A stretch of DNA of 64,000 nucleotides from Phenylobacterium sp. (GTDB taxonomy: Bacteria > Pseudomonadota > Alphaproteobacteria > Caulobacterales > Caulobacteraceae), in NCBI GenBank assembly GCA_018001015.1, contig JAGNIV010000008.1:1-64000 (forward strand), read 5' to 3'. The translations under genes were made by a program, and so were the position numbers. This document shows positions 43,103 to 52,495 of the stretch, one piece after another (position 1 is the stretch's first letter; each line of letters starts with the position of its first letter). Below the pieces are notes generated by a model. It was not told where the DNA came from, ran no database searches, and worked only from the letters and a program-made list of their open reading frames with translations.

Positions 43103-44368
43103 ATGGCGCAGGACGAGTCGGGAACGGGACGGCCGAAGCCGGCGCGCAAGCGCGCCGCGCGCCGCGACCTGCTGCTTGACGAGGCCGCCCGGCGCATCAA
43201 TGCGCAGGGCGCCGGGGCCATCGTGCTCAATGACATCGCCGAGCAGGTAGGGCTGTCGCGCAACGCCCTCTACTATTACGTGGCCGACCGGGCCGACCTG
43301 GTGTTCCGCACCTATCTGCGGGCCTGCGAGACCATGACCGACGACCTGGTCACCGCCCACGAGCAGGGACAAACCCCGGCGGAGCGCCTGGCCCTGTTCA
43401 TCCGCACGTCGCTGGCCTTGGAGCGGCCCTCCCAGGCGGTGCTGAGCGACATCGACTTCCTGCCCGAGCCGCAGCGTGGCCTGATCCGCGAGCACCACCG
43501 CCGCAACGTCGCCCACCTGCAGGCGATGATCGCCGAGGGGGTGGCGAGCGGCGCCTTCCGGCCCTGCGAGACCGAGGTGGCGGCCCAGGCCCTGATCGGC
43601 ATGTTATCCTGGGCCAGGCTCTCGGCCGGCTGGCTGGGCTATCGCGACGGCCGCGCGGCGCGCAAGCGGATGATCGCCGCGATCAGCGAACTCGTCCTGG
43701 GCGGGTTCGGCGCGGGGCCGGAGACCGGGCGCTGCGAGATCGATGTCGAAACCCTGACCGCCAGGCCGTTCAACGCCTTCGACCGCCGCCAGACCAACGA
43801 AATCAAGATCACCCAGTTGATCGCCGCGGCCTCACGGCTGTTCAACCGGCGCGGCATCGGCGGGACCTCGCTGGATGAGATCAGCGCCGCGGTGGGGGCC
43901 ACCAAGGGCGCCGTCTATCACTATTTCGACGACAAGGCCGACCTGGTGGTGCGCTGCTACCGGCGGGCCTTCGACCTCTATGACGTGTTCATGGACACCG
44001 CCGTCGCGACGGGCAAGACGGGCTTCGAACGCGCCCTCATCTGCCTGCACCTGAACGTCCAGGCCCAGGCCGGACCGCTCTCGCCCCTGATGCTGCAACC
44101 CGGGCGAGCCGCCCTGCCCGCCGAGGAGGTGGCCCGCTTCAGCCAGTCGTCGCGCAAGCTGCGGATGACCTCGACGCGAAGCCTGAAACAGGGGGTCGCG
44201 GACGGCTCGTGCCGGGCCTGCGACGCGACCTTCGCCGCCGAGGTGGCGGCCGGCATCTTCCTCTGGCTGCCCAAATGGCTGCCGGAGGGCTACCCGCTCA
44301 CCCCTGTGAGGATCGCCGACGAGATCACCAATCTCTTCGCCCTGGGGTTGGAGACGCGACCCGCCTAG
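43103..44368 (+). CDS. Double TetR-domain transcriptional regulator
   Basis: This 421-aa protein carries two TetR helix-turn-helix domains in one chain: residues about 23-69 (RRDLLLDEAARRINAQGAGAIVLNDIAEQVGLSRNALYYYVADRADLV) and about 231-280 (KITQLIAAASRLFNRRGIGGTSLDEISAAVGATKGAVYHYFDDKADLV). Each is followed by a helical ligand domain. Normal TetR proteins are about 200 aa, so this looks like a tandem fusion forming a pseudo-dimer. It is divergent from the TonB receptor (159-bp gap) and convergent with the MHS transporter, so it likely controls the uptake genes. Confidence 0.9.
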   Translation: MAQDESGTGRPKPARKRAARRDLLLDEAARRINAQGAGAIVLNDIAEQVGLSRNALYYYVADRADLVFRTYLRACETMTDDLVTAHEQGQTPAERLALFIRTSLALERPSQAVLSDIDFLPEPQRGLIREHHRRNVAHLQAMIAEGVASGAFRPCETEVAAQALIGMLSWARLSAGWLGYRDGRAARKRMIAAISELVLGGFGAGPETGRCEIDVETLTARPFNAFDRRQTNEIKITQLIAAASRLFNRRGIGGTSLDEISAAVGATKGAVYHYFDDKADLVVRCYRRAFDLYDVFMDTAVATGKTGFERALICLHLNVQAQAGPLSPLMLQPGRAALPAEEVARFSQSSRKLRMTSTRSLKQGVADGSCRACDATFAAEVAAGIFLWLPKWLPEGYPLTPVRIADEITNLFALGLETRPA

Positions 44369-46005
44369 TCGTCGATATTGGCCCCGCGCATTTCCTTCAC
44401 GAAGAACACCCCAACCACGACGGTCACCGCGGCGATGACGATGGGATACCAGAGGCCGTAGTAGATATTGCCCGTGGCCGCGACCATGGCGAAGGCGGTG
44501 GTGGGCAGGAAGCCGCCGAACCAGCCGTTGCCGATGTGATAGGGCAGCGACATCGAGGTGTAGCGGATCCGCGCCGGGAACATCTCCACCAGGGCCGCGG
44601 CGATCGGCCCGTAGACCATGGTCACGTAGAACATCAGCAGGAACAGCAGACCCACCACGGCGGGCTTGTGGACCTGGGCTGAGTCGGCCTTGGCGGGGTA
44701 GCCGGCCTGGGCGAGCTTGGCGCCCAGCGCCTTGGTCCAGGCGGTCTTGGCCGCGGCGAATTCGGCCTTGGGCAGCACGGCTCCGTCCATGCCGGCCACC
44801 TCGACCGCACCGATCTTCACGACGGCGAGGGCGCCGGCCGGGCCGGCCTGGTTGGTGTAGGAGACGCCGGCGGTGGCCAGCGCGCCCTTGGCGACGTCAC
44901 AGGACGAGGTGAAGGCGGTCTTGCCCACCGGATCGAACTGGAACGCGCAATCGGCGGGGTCGGCGATCACGATCACCGGGTTGGTCGCGGTGGCGGCGGC
45001 CAACGCCGGATTGGCGGCGGCGGTGAGCGCCTTGAAGATCGGGAAATAGGTCAGCACCGCCAGGACGCAGCCCAGCATGATGATCGGCTTGCGGCCGATC
45101 TTGTCCGACAGCCAGCCGAACACCACGAAGAACGGCACCCCCAGGATCAAGGCGAAGGCCACCAGGGTGTTGGCCAGGGCCCCATCGACCTTCAGCATCT
45201 TCTCCAGGAAGAACAGGGCGTAGAACTGGCCGGTGTACCAGACCACCGCCTGGCCGGCGGTGAGGCCCGCCAGCGCCAGGAAGACCAGCTTGAGGTTGCT
45301 CCGCTCGCCGAAGGCTTCGGTGAGGGGCTTTTTCGAGGTGGTCCCCTCGTCGATCATCTTCTGGAAGACTGGGCTCTCGTTCAGTTTCAGGCGGATCCAT
45401 AGCGAGACCGCCAGCAGCAGAGCCGAGACCAGGAAGGGGATACGCCAGGCCCAGGCCTTGAAGACCTCCTCCCCCAGCAGTGTGCGGACCACAAGGATGA
45501 CGATCAGGCTGAGGAACAGGCCGAGGGTCGCGGTGGTCTGGATCCAGCTGGTGTAGAGGCCGCGCTTCCCCGGGGGCGCATGCTCGGCGACATAGGTGGC
45601 CGCCCCGCCGTACTCGCCACCCAGCGCCAGGCCCTGGATCAGACGCATGATGATCAGGGCGACGGGAGCAGCCAGGCCGATCTGGTCGTAGCCGGGGAGC
45701 AGGCCGACGGCGAAGGTCGACAGCCCCATCAAGAGCATGGTGACCAGGAAGGTGTTCTTGCGCCCCCACAGATCCCCCAGCCGGCCAAACACCAGGGCGC
45801 CGAAGGGACGGACCGCGAAACCCGCGGCGAAGGCCAGCAGGGCGAAAATGTAGCCGGTGGTCTCGTTAACGCCGGAGAAGAAGTGCTGGGTGATGAACCC
45901 GGCCAGGGACCCGTAGAGGTAGAAGTCGTACCACTCGAACACCGTGCCCACCGAGGCGCCGGCGATCACCATGGTGTTGCCGCCGCCGCTCTTGCCCTGA
46001 GCCAT
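44365..46005 (-). CDS. MFS transporter of the metabolite:H+ symporter (MHS) type
   Basis: This 546-aa transporter has 12 predicted membrane helices with MHS motifs: GASVGTVFEWYDFYLYG at the start, RPFGALVFGRLGDLWGRK between helices 2 and 3, and QGLALGGEYGGAATYVAEHAP. Between helices 8 and 9, residues about 326-447 form a large hydrophilic insert with Cys353 and Cys369 that could be disulfide bonded outside the cell. MHS members usually carry organic acids or osmolytes. The ATG at 46005 has GGAGGG ahead. It is convergent with the TetR gene, overlapping by 4 bp. Confidence 0.9.
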   Translation of the reverse strand: MAQGKSGGGNTMVIAGASVGTVFEWYDFYLYGSLAGFITQHFFSGVNETTGYIFALLAFAAGFAVRPFGALVFGRLGDLWGRKNTFLVTMLLMGLSTFAVGLLPGYDQIGLAAPVALIIMRLIQGLALGGEYGGAATYVAEHAPPGKRGLYTSWIQTTATLGLFLSLIVILVVRTLLGEEVFKAWAWRIPFLVSALLLAVSLWIRLKLNESPVFQKMIDEGTTSKKPLTEAFGERSNLKLVFLALAGLTAGQAVVWYTGQFYALFFLEKMLKVDGALANTLVAFALILGVPFFVVFGWLSDKIGRKPIIMLGCVLAVLTYFPIFKALTAAANPALAAATATNPVIVIADPADCAFQFDPVGKTAFTSSCDVAKGALATAGVSYTNQAGPAGALAVVKIGAVEVAGMDGAVLPKAEFAAAKTAWTKALGAKLAQAGYPAKADSAQVHKPAVVGLLFLLMFYVTMVYGPIAAALVEMFPARIRYTSMSLPYHIGNGWFGGFLPTTAFAMVAATGNIYYGLWYPIVIAAVTVVVGVFFVKEMRGANIDD

Positions 46006-46083
46006 GCCGCCCTCCCCCGAAGCCTGGGGAGAGCCTAGCTTCAAATCATCGGGTGTCGACCACCGCGCGCCAGATCGGCTGAC

Positions 46084-46575
46084 TTAGTGGCCTTCGACCC
46101 CCGAGAGCTCACCCATGGCGCTCTGCAGGTAGTTCTGTTCGCCCAGCTGGCGGACCAGGCTGAGTTGGGTCTCCAGGAAGTCGATGTGCTCCTCGGTGTC
46201 GGTGAGGATCTCGCGCAGAATCTGACGGGTGACGTAGTCGGCGGACTCTTCGCATAGCTTGATGCCGCGGATCTGGTCAGCGCGGCCGCCCACCTCGACG
46301 GCGAGGTCGGAGGTCATGCACTCGGGCACGGTCTCGCCGATCCGCAGCTTGTGCAGGTCCTGCAGGTTGGGCAGGCCGTCCAGGAAGAGGATGCGCTTGA
46401 TGAGCTTGTCGGCGTGCTTCATCTCGCCGATCGATTCTTCGTAGGTGATCGCGCCCAGCTTCGCGAGGCCCCAGTTCTGATACATCCGCGCATGCAGGAA
46501 GTACTGGTTCACCGCCGTCAGCTCATTGGTGAGGACCGCATTGAGCAGTTGGATGATCGCCTTGTCGCCCTGCAT
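46084..46575 (-). CDS. bfr: Bacterioferritin
   Basis: This 163-aa heme-containing ferritin stores iron in a 24-mer cage. It has the ferroxidase-site pattern ELTAVNQYFLHARMYQNWG with the heme-Met region, ESIGEMKHADKLIKRILFLDG, and DTEEHIDFLETQLSLV. Length is typical. It is 112 bp downstream of its partner ferredoxin gene and shares the strand. Confidence 0.96.
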   Translation of the reverse strand: MQGDKAIIQLLNAVLTNELTAVNQYFLHARMYQNWGLAKLGAITYEESIGEMKHADKLIKRILFLDGLPNLQDLHKLRIGETVPECMTSDLAVEVGGRADQIRGIKLCEESADYVTRQILREILTDTEEHIDFLETQLSLVRQLGEQNYLQSAMGELSGVEGH

Positions 46576-46687
46576 GTGAACCTCCGTCTTTCGCCATTCC
46601 GGCGGGCAACCTCACGCCCCGGGCGGAAGCTGTCAAAGCCTATGTTTGCAAGTGATTCAGCCTAGCAGTCGCACGGCTGAGGACGAT

Positions 46688-46873
46688 CTATTCGGCCGCG
46701 TAGCGCAGGGCTTCACCCTGCTCCTCGATCATCTTCTTCATGTCGCAGACACAGCGCGCGCACTGGGGTTTGGATCCGCGGGCGCGGAATATCTCGGCGG
46801 GACGCCGAGCGCCGCCGTCGATCGCGGCGCGGACCTCGCGCTCACGGATGCCGTTGCAGTTGCAGACGTACAA
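46688..46873 (-). CDS. bfd: Bacterioferritin-associated ferredoxin
   Basis: This 61-aa [2Fe-2S] protein reduces iron for release from bacterioferritin. The ligands are Cys4 and Cys6 in YVCNCNGI and Cys38 and Cys41 in QCARCVCDMKK, the Bfd pattern. The start is TTG at 46873, supported by the GGAGGC Shine-Dalgarno 10 bp ahead; earlier frame extension is not family-like. It lies upstream of bfr on the same strand, and a palindrome that fits a Fur-type operator is 35-65 bp upstream. Confidence 0.9.
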   Translation of the reverse strand: MYVCNCNGIREREVRAAIDGGARRPAEIFRARGSKPQCARCVCDMKKMIEEQGEALRYAAE

Positions 46874-46907
46874 GGGAATCTCGCCTCCGACCTGAGCCTC
46901 CAATGTA

Positions 46908-46938
46908 GCAAATGCGAACGCCGTTGCAACGCATTTGC
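46908..46938. promoter_or_regulatory. Palindromic operator, probably iron-responsive, upstream of bfd
   Basis: GCAAATGCG, 13 bp, CGCATTTGC form a perfect 9-bp inverted repeat; the spacer includes TTGCAA. This composition (TGC..GCA arms rich in A) is similar to alphaproteobacterial Fur/Irr-type boxes, and the neighbour is an iron-storage operon. The exact regulator is not identified here. Confidence 0.5.
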
Positions 46939-47067
46939 AAAAGGAAATGCTGTCGCGCCTGCCGTTCGCCTTCACGATCGGGTTCCGCATTATCTTCCCG
47001 CCTATGCCATGGGGAGCGGCGGCGGCGGGCTATTAGGCTCCGGCGAAGGATGGGCTAAAAGCGGACT

Positions 47068-47715
47068 ATGACCCCGTCCTGTCGCCTCTATCTGATCACC
47101 CCGCCCCACATCGACGACCTGGCCGCCTTTGGCAGGACCCTGGCCGCCGCCATGGACGCCGGAGACGTGGCCGCCGTGCAGATCCGGCTGAAGGATCAAC
47201 CTGAGGCCATCATCGCCGCCGCGGTCGACGCGCTGTCGCCCATCATCCAGGCGCGCGGCGCCGCGGTGATCCTCAACGACGATCCGGTCCTGGCGGCCAA
47301 GCTGAAGTGCGACGGCGTCCACATCGGCCAGGACGACATGCCCCTGGCCCAGGCCCGCAAGGTCATGGGCCCCGACGCCATGATCGGGGTCACCTGTCAT
47401 GACAGCCGGCATCTGGCCATGGAGGCCGCCGAGGCCGGCGCGGATTACGTCGCCTTCGGAGCCTTCTTCCCCACCACCACCAAGGACGCGCCGACCCGCG
47501 CGGAACCCGAAATCCTGTCGATCTGGCAGGAGGTGATGGAGACCCCGTGCGTCGCCATCGGCGGCATCACGGCCGACAACGCCCGCGGCCTGGCCGCCGC
47601 CGGCGCCGATTTCCTGGCGGTCTCGGCGGGGGTCTGGGCGCACCCTGAGGGTCCCGCCGCCGCCGTGCAGGCGATCAACGCCCAGATCGCCCTGGGCCTC
47701 GCAGAGCGCTCCTGA
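47068..47715 (+). CDS. thiE: Thiamine-phosphate synthase
   Basis: This 215-aa TIM-barrel enzyme couples the thiazole and pyrimidine halves of thiamine. Seen are RLYLITPP at the start, [61 protein letters not shown] and [29 protein letters not shown]. The KDQP/ILNDD pattern is a slight variant of the family. No TPP riboswitch is seen ahead. Confidence 0.92.
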   Translation: MTPSCRLYLITPPHIDDLAAFGRTLAAAMDAGDVAAVQIRLKDQPEAIIAAAVDALSPIIQARGAAVILNDDPVLAAKLKCDGVHIGQDDMPLAQARKVMGPDAMIGVTCHDSRHLAMEAAEAGADYVAFGAFFPTTTKDAPTRAEPEILSIWQEVMETPCVAIGGITADNARGLAAAGADFLAVSAGVWAHPEGPAAAVQAINAQIALGLAERS

Positions 47716-47781
47716 GCGCTTTCCTTGCCTTAAAGCCCCGCTCCCACTAGGTTCCGCGCCTCAAATTTCGCAAAGAACCTC

Positions 47782-48351
47782 ATGTCCAAAATCAACGCCG
47801 TCTCGATCAAGCCGGGAAATATCCTGCAGCATGACGGGGGCCTGTGGGTGGCCGTGAAGGTCGTGCATGTGAAGCCCGGCAAGGGCGGCGCCTTCGCCCA
47901 GTGCGAGCTGAAGAACATCGAGGACGGTCGAAAGCTCAACGAACGCTTCCGCACCTCCGACACGGTCGAGCAGATCCACCTGGACCAGAAGGAATATTCC
48001 TTCCTCTACGAACAGGGCGACATGCTGGTCTTCATGGACCAGGAAACCTACGAGCAGATCGAACTGGCCAAGGACTTCGTCGGCGACGATCAGGTCCGTT
48101 TCCTGCAGGACGGCATGGTCGTAAAGCTGCAGCTGTTCGAGGAACGCCCCATCAGCATCACCCTGCCTGAACAGGTGGTGCTCGTCATCGTCGAGGCCGA
48201 CGCCGTGGTGAAGAACCAGACGGCGTCCTCCTCCTACAAGCCGGCCAAGGCGGACAACGGCATGCGCATCCTGATCCCGCCCTATATGGAGGCCGGCGAA
48301 CGCGTCCTGGTCTCCACCGAGACCGGCGAATACCTGCGCAGGGCCGACTGA
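47782..48351 (+). CDS. efp: Translation elongation factor P
   Basis: This 189-aa three-domain OB/KOW protein relieves ribosome stalling at polyprolines. The functional loop VKPGKGGAF carries the modified-lysine position (Lys34). The C-terminal OB domain ends with [28 protein letters not shown]. Its TGA overlaps the ATG of the next gene. Proline-rich proteins occur in this genome (for example the nitrate porin spacer). Confidence 0.96.
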   Translation: MSKINAVSIKPGNILQHDGGLWVAVKVVHVKPGKGGAFAQCELKNIEDGRKLNERFRTSDTVEQIHLDQKEYSFLYEQGDMLVFMDQETYEQIELAKDFVGDDQVRFLQDGMVVKLQLFEERPISITLPEQVVLVIVEADAVVKNQTASSSYKPAKADNGMRILIPPYMEAGERVLVSTETGEYLRRAD

Positions 48352-49145
48352 TGTCCACCCAAACCGCTCTGCTGAAGGTCATGTCCGACGCCGCCCGCAA
48401 GGCGGCCCGTGGCCTTAACCGCGACTTCGGCGAATTGCTGGAACTGCAGGTTTCCAAGAAGGGGGCCGCCGACTTCGTGTCCGCCGCCGACCTGAAGGCC
48501 GAGCAGACCATCTTCGAGATGCTGCAGAAAGCCCGCCCCGGCTACAGCTTCCTCGGTGAGGAACGCGGCCTGATCGAGGGCACCGACAAGACCCACACCT
48601 GGATCGTCGACCCGCTGGACGGCACCACCAACTTCCTGCACGCCATTCCCCACTTCGCCATCAACATCGCCCTGCAGCGCGATGGCGTGGTGGTGGCGGC
48701 GGTGACCTACAACCCGATCACCAATGAGCTGTTCTGGGCCGAGAAGGGCAAGGGCTGCTTCGTCAACGACAAGCGCCTGCGGGTCGCCGCCCGCCAGCAC
48801 CTGAATGAGAGCGTGCTGGCCACCGGCATTCCCTTCCTGGGTCACGGCCAGCACGCAACCTTCCTGAAGGAACTGCACCAGATCAGCCAGCGGGTGGCCG
48901 GGGTTCGCCGGTTCGGCGCCGCGGCCCTGGACCTCGCCTTCGTGGCGGCGGGCCGCTTCGACGGCTACTGGGAGCGGGATCTGAAGCCCTGGGACCTGGC
49001 CGCGGGCCTGTTGCTGGTGAGCGAAGCCGGGGGCAAGGTGACCACGATCGAAGGCGGCGACGACATGCTGACCGCCGGCAGCATCTGCGCCGCCAACCTG
49101 GAACTGCACCCTCTGATCCAGCAGAGGCTTCGCGCGGCGGCTTGA
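48351..49145 (+). CDS. suhB: Inositol-1-monophosphatase family protein
   Basis: This 264-aa lithium-sensitive-type phosphatase has the metal-binding motif WIVDPLDGTTNFLHAIPHFAINIAL and the second aspartate motif WERDLKPWDLAAGLLLVSEAGG. It removes phosphate from inositol or related sugar phosphates. It begins one base before the efp stop, so the two are co-translated. The symbol follows the usual family naming and does not prove the SuhB role in transcription. Confidence 0.9.
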   Translation: MSTQTALLKVMSDAARKAARGLNRDFGELLELQVSKKGAADFVSAADLKAEQTIFEMLQKARPGYSFLGEERGLIEGTDKTHTWIVDPLDGTTNFLHAIPHFAINIALQRDGVVVAAVTYNPITNELFWAEKGKGCFVNDKRLRVAARQHLNESVLATGIPFLGHGQHATFLKELHQISQRVAGVRRFGAAALDLAFVAAGRFDGYWERDLKPWDLAAGLLLVSEAGGKVTTIEGGDDMLTAGSICAANLELHPLIQQRLRAAA

Positions 49146-49179
49146 CGTAACCGTCACAGGCGCCGGCTAGTTCGGAGCC

Positions 49180-50199
49180 ATGACCCTGACCCGCCGGACC
49201 TTCGCCACCGCCGCCGCCGCGCTTTCCGCCACCCCTGTGGGGGCGAAGAGCGCCACGCGCCCCCTCGTCATCGCCCATCGCGGCGCCAGCGGCGAGCGGC
49301 CTGAGCATACCCCCATGGCCTACCGTCTGGCGGTGGACCAGGGCTGCGACTTCATCGAGCCCGACCTGGTGCTGACCCAGGATGGCGTGCTGGTGGTCCG
49401 CCACGAGAACGAGATCGGCGGAACCACTGACGTGGCCGCCCGGCCTGAGTTCGCCGCCCGCAGGACCCGCAAGCTCGTCGATGGCGAAATGGTGGAAGGC
49501 TGGTTCGCCGAAGACTTCACGCTCGCCGAACTGAAGACCCTGCGCGCCCGCGAGCGCCTGCCGGCCCTGCGTCCCATCAGCGCCGCCTTCGACGGCCGCG
49601 AGGCCATCCCCACCTTCCAGGAGGTGCTCGATCTGGCCAAGGCCGAGTCCCAGCGGGTCGGCCGGGTGATCGGAGTCTATCCGGAGATGAAGCACCCGAC
49701 CTTCCTGGCCAGCCAGGGCCTGCCGATCGAGCAGCGACTGGCTGATGCTCTCAAGGCCAATGGGCTGAATTCCCGCACCGCCCCGGTCTTCGTCCAATGC
49801 TTCGAGACCGCTCCCTTGAAGGCCTTCGCCAAGCAATCCTCGGCGCGGCGGGTGCGGCTGGTGGGCGGCGACGCCAAGGACCTGGTGACGGCGTCGGGCC
49901 TCAAGGAGATGGCGACCTATGCCGACGGCGTAGGCCCCGACTGGTCGCTGGTGATCCCGACGGTGGAGGGCGCGCTGGCCCCCGCCACTACCCTGGTGGC
50001 GGACGCCCATGCCGTGGGCCTGGCGGTGCATCCCTGGACCGTCCGGGCCGAGAACCGCTTCCTGCCGGAGACCCTGCGCCGCGGGACGGACATGGCCGCG
50101 CAGGGCGACGTGGCCGCCGTGTTCGCCGCGCTCTACGCCGCCGGCGTCGATGGACTGTTCAGTGATTTCCCCGGGCTGGCGGTGAAAGCACGGGGTTAA
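49180..50199 (+). CDS. glpQ: Glycerophosphodiester phosphodiesterase
   Basis: This 339-aa periplasmic enzyme (signal peptide with a twin-arginine-like TRRTFATAAAALSATPVGAKS) hydrolyses glycerophosphodiesters. It shows the GDPD motif VIAHRGASGERPEHTPMAYRLAVDQGCDFIEPDLVLTQDGVLVVRHE near the start and EMKHPTF in the middle. The C-terminus ends with DGLFSDFPGLAVKA. It is convergent with the ABC exporter gene (4-bp overlap). Confidence 0.93.
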   Translation: MTLTRRTFATAAAALSATPVGAKSATRPLVIAHRGASGERPEHTPMAYRLAVDQGCDFIEPDLVLTQDGVLVVRHENEIGGTTDVAARPEFAARRTRKLVDGEMVEGWFAEDFTLAELKTLRARERLPALRPISAAFDGREAIPTFQEVLDLAKAESQRVGRVIGVYPEMKHPTFLASQGLPIEQRLADALKANGLNSRTAPVFVQCFETAPLKAFAKQSSARRVRLVGGDAKDLVTASGLKEMATYADGVGPDWSLVIPTVEGALAPATTLVADAHAVGLAVHPWTVRAENRFLPETLRRGTDMAAQGDVAAVFAALYAAGVDGLFSDFPGLAVKARG

Positions 50200-52046
50200 G
50201 CCGCCGTATCCCCGAACTGCAGGGACGCCAGGCGCGCGTACAGGCCGCTCTTGGCCAGCAGTTCGTGGTGGCTGCCCTGTTCGACCACGCGGCCCTTGTC
50301 CATGACGATGATGCGGTCAGCCTTCAGCACCGTGGCCAGGCGGTGGGCGATGACCAGGGTGGTGTGGCCCTCCATGGCCTCCTCCAGCGCCTTCTGCACC
50401 AGGCGCTCGTTCTCGGCGTCGAGCGCGCTGGTGGCCTCATCGAGCAGCAGGATGGGGGTCTCGCGGATCAGGGCGCGCGCAATGGCCAGGCGCTGGCGTT
50501 GACCGCCCGAGAGGCTGCGGGCGCGTTCTCCCAGCGGAGTGTCGAACCCCTCCGGCAAGGCGTCGAGGAAACCTTCGGCCTGGGCGGCGCGGGCGGCGCG
50601 GCGTACGGCGTCGAGATCGGCGTTGGCCCTGCCGAAACGGATGTTGTCCAGGGCCGAGCCGGAGAACAGCGGCGAGTCCTGGGCCACCAAGGCCATGCGG
50701 GCGCGCACCTCGGCCGGATCAGCCTCGCGGACGTCGACGCCATCCACCTTCACCGTGCCGAACTGGGGGTCATAGAAACGCAGCAGCAGCCGGAAGACCG
50801 TGCTCTTGCCAGCCCCGGAGGGCCCCACAAGGGCGACCCGCTCGCCGGGCGCCACCCGCAGGTCGAAGCCCTGCAGAGCCGGCAGGTCGGCGCGGCCGGG
50901 ATAGGCGAAGGTGATGTTGGAGAACTCGATCTCTCCGCGCGGCGGGGCTGGCAGGTGCTTCGGCACGGCAGGCGCGGCGATGCCGGGCTGGGCGGCCAGC
51001 AGGTCGGTGATCCGCTCCATGGCGCCGGCGGCCTTCTGGACGTCGCCCCAGGTCTCGCCCAGCGCCCCGACCGATCCGGCGGCCATCACCGAGAGGAAGG
51101 CGAACTGGAAGAGCGCGCCCCAAGTCATGTCGCCCCGCAGACCGGAATGGACCCCGATCCAGAAGATGCCCACCACCCCGCCGAACACCAGGGTGATCAC
51201 CGCGGCGATCATCCCGGCCCGCGCGGTCATCCGACGCAGGGAGGTGCGATAGGAGGCCTCCACGGCTCCGCCGAACAGCTGGGCGCCGGCCGCCTCGCGC
51301 CCAAAGGCCTGGACGGTCTCAAGGGCGTCCAAGGTCTCGCCGGCATGGCCCACGGCCTGGGCGAACTGGTCCTGGGTCGAGGCGGTCAGCTTGCGAACCT
51401 TCCGGCCAAACAGGAACAGCGGCGCAAGGATCGCCGGGATCAGCATCACCACCATGCCGGTGAGATGCAGGCTGACGATCACCATCAGGATCAGCGCCCC
51501 GATCAGCATCAGCAGATTGCGCAGGGCCACCGAGATCGAGGTCCCGATCAGGCTCTCGACGATCTGGATGTCGGTGGTGAGCCGCGAGAGCACCTCGCCG
51601 GTGCGCATGTGCAGGAAGAAGGCCGGATCCAGGGTCAGGATGTGGGCGTAGGTCGCCTTGCGCAGATCAGCCACGATCCGCTCGCCCAGCTTGGTGACGA
51701 AGAAATAGCGCAGGGCCGAAGAGACCGCCAAGGCGACCGCGACCACCCCCATCAGCCAGAACCACTGGTCCACCGAGGCGCCGGTGGTCCGCGCCTTGGT
51801 CAGGTGGTCCACCAGCAGTCGCACGGCGCCCGACAGCGCCAGGGTGGAGGCCGCCGCGGTGACCAGGAAGAAGCCGGCCAGGCCGACGTCGCCTAGGTGG
51901 GCGCGCAGGAATGGGTTGAGCGCGGCCAGGGGCTTGATGTTGCGGCTCTTGGGGCGGCGCTCGGCGGCCTCGGAGATGTCCTGGGCGAGTGACGCACCCA
52001 CGGTCGGTCGGCCGTCGACAGCCGGCCCAGACCCAAAATCGCTCAT
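50196..52046 (-). CDS. ABC exporter (fused permease and ATPase)
   Basis: This 616-aa half-transporter has an N-terminal exporter membrane domain with six helices (about residues 50-340, with [25 protein letters not shown]) and a C-terminal ATPase with Walker [10 protein letters not shown], signature [15 protein letters not shown] and Walker [13 protein letters not shown]. It resembles MsbA-type and multidrug exporters; a lipid or drug substrate is likely, but which one cannot be told. It is divergent from rpmE by 120 bp. Confidence 0.92.
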   Translation of the reverse strand: MSDFGSGPAVDGRPTVGASLAQDISEAAERRPKSRNIKPLAALNPFLRAHLGDVGLAGFFLVTAAASTLALSGAVRLLVDHLTKARTTGASVDQWFWLMGVVAVALAVSSALRYFFVTKLGERIVADLRKATYAHILTLDPAFFLHMRTGEVLSRLTTDIQIVESLIGTSISVALRNLLMLIGALILMVIVSLHLTGMVVMLIPAILAPLFLFGRKVRKLTASTQDQFAQAVGHAGETLDALETVQAFGREAAGAQLFGGAVEASYRTSLRRMTARAGMIAAVITLVFGGVVGIFWIGVHSGLRGDMTWGALFQFAFLSVMAAGSVGALGETWGDVQKAAGAMERITDLLAAQPGIAAPAVPKHLPAPPRGEIEFSNITFAYPGRADLPALQGFDLRVAPGERVALVGPSGAGKSTVFRLLLRFYDPQFGTVKVDGVDVREADPAEVRARMALVAQDSPLFSGSALDNIRFGRANADLDAVRRAARAAQAEGFLDALPEGFDTPLGERARSLSGGQRQRLAIARALIRETPILLLDEATSALDAENERLVQKALEEAMEGHTTLVIAHRLATVLKADRIIVMDKGRVVEQGSHHELLAKSGLYARLASLQFGDTAA

Positions 52047-52166
52047 GAAAACCCGCGCCCTTGCTCTCGCCCCGCCTTTTCCTGTATAGGCGCGGCTCGG
52101 TTCGATCCGCCGGTCCCGGCGGAGCGATTACTCTATGGCCGCTCCTTTACGTCGGATGCCCGCGCG

Positions 52167-52391
52167 ATGAAACAAGACACCCACCCCGACTACCACTTCA
52201 TCAATGTGGTGATGGTCGATGGCACCACCTACCGCACGCGCTCCACCTACGGGAAGGAAGGCGCAACCCTGAACCTGGATATCGATCCGAAGACGCACCC
52301 GGCCTGGACCGGCGGCAACCAGCAGCTGCTGGACCGTGGCGGCCGCGTCTCGCGCTTCAACGCCAAGTTCGGCGCCTTCACCCGCAAGTAA
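52167..52391 (+). CDS. rpmE: 50S ribosomal protein L31
   Basis: This 74-aa ribosomal protein has the L31 pattern [27 protein letters not shown] and [22 protein letters not shown]. It has no cysteines, so it is the zinc-independent (C-) form. A strong terminator follows 40 bp after its stop. Confidence 0.96.
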   Translation: MKQDTHPDYHFINVVMVDGTTYRTRSTYGKEGATLNLDIDPKTHPAWTGGNQQLLDRGGRVSRFNAKFGAFTRK

Positions 52392-52430
52392 GCTGCGCGG
52401 CCCTGGCCGCGCGCGACTTTCGAGCACAAG

Positions 52431-52460
52431 AAAACGCCGCGTGGATCACGCGGCGTTTTT
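52431..52460 (+). terminator. Rho-independent terminator after rpmE
   Basis: AAAACGCCGCGTG, loop GAT, CACGCGGCGTTTT is a perfect 13-bp stem with a T6 tail. It is among the strongest hairpins in the window. Confidence 0.93.
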
Positions 52461-52495
52461 TGCTGTCTGAATGGCGGGCGCCGACCGCTCGGGGG

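Noticed and set aside
47716..47781. Riboswitch near thiE
   Set aside because: The sequence ahead of thiE and between thiE and efp is too short and lacks the TPP-aptamer CUGAGA core.
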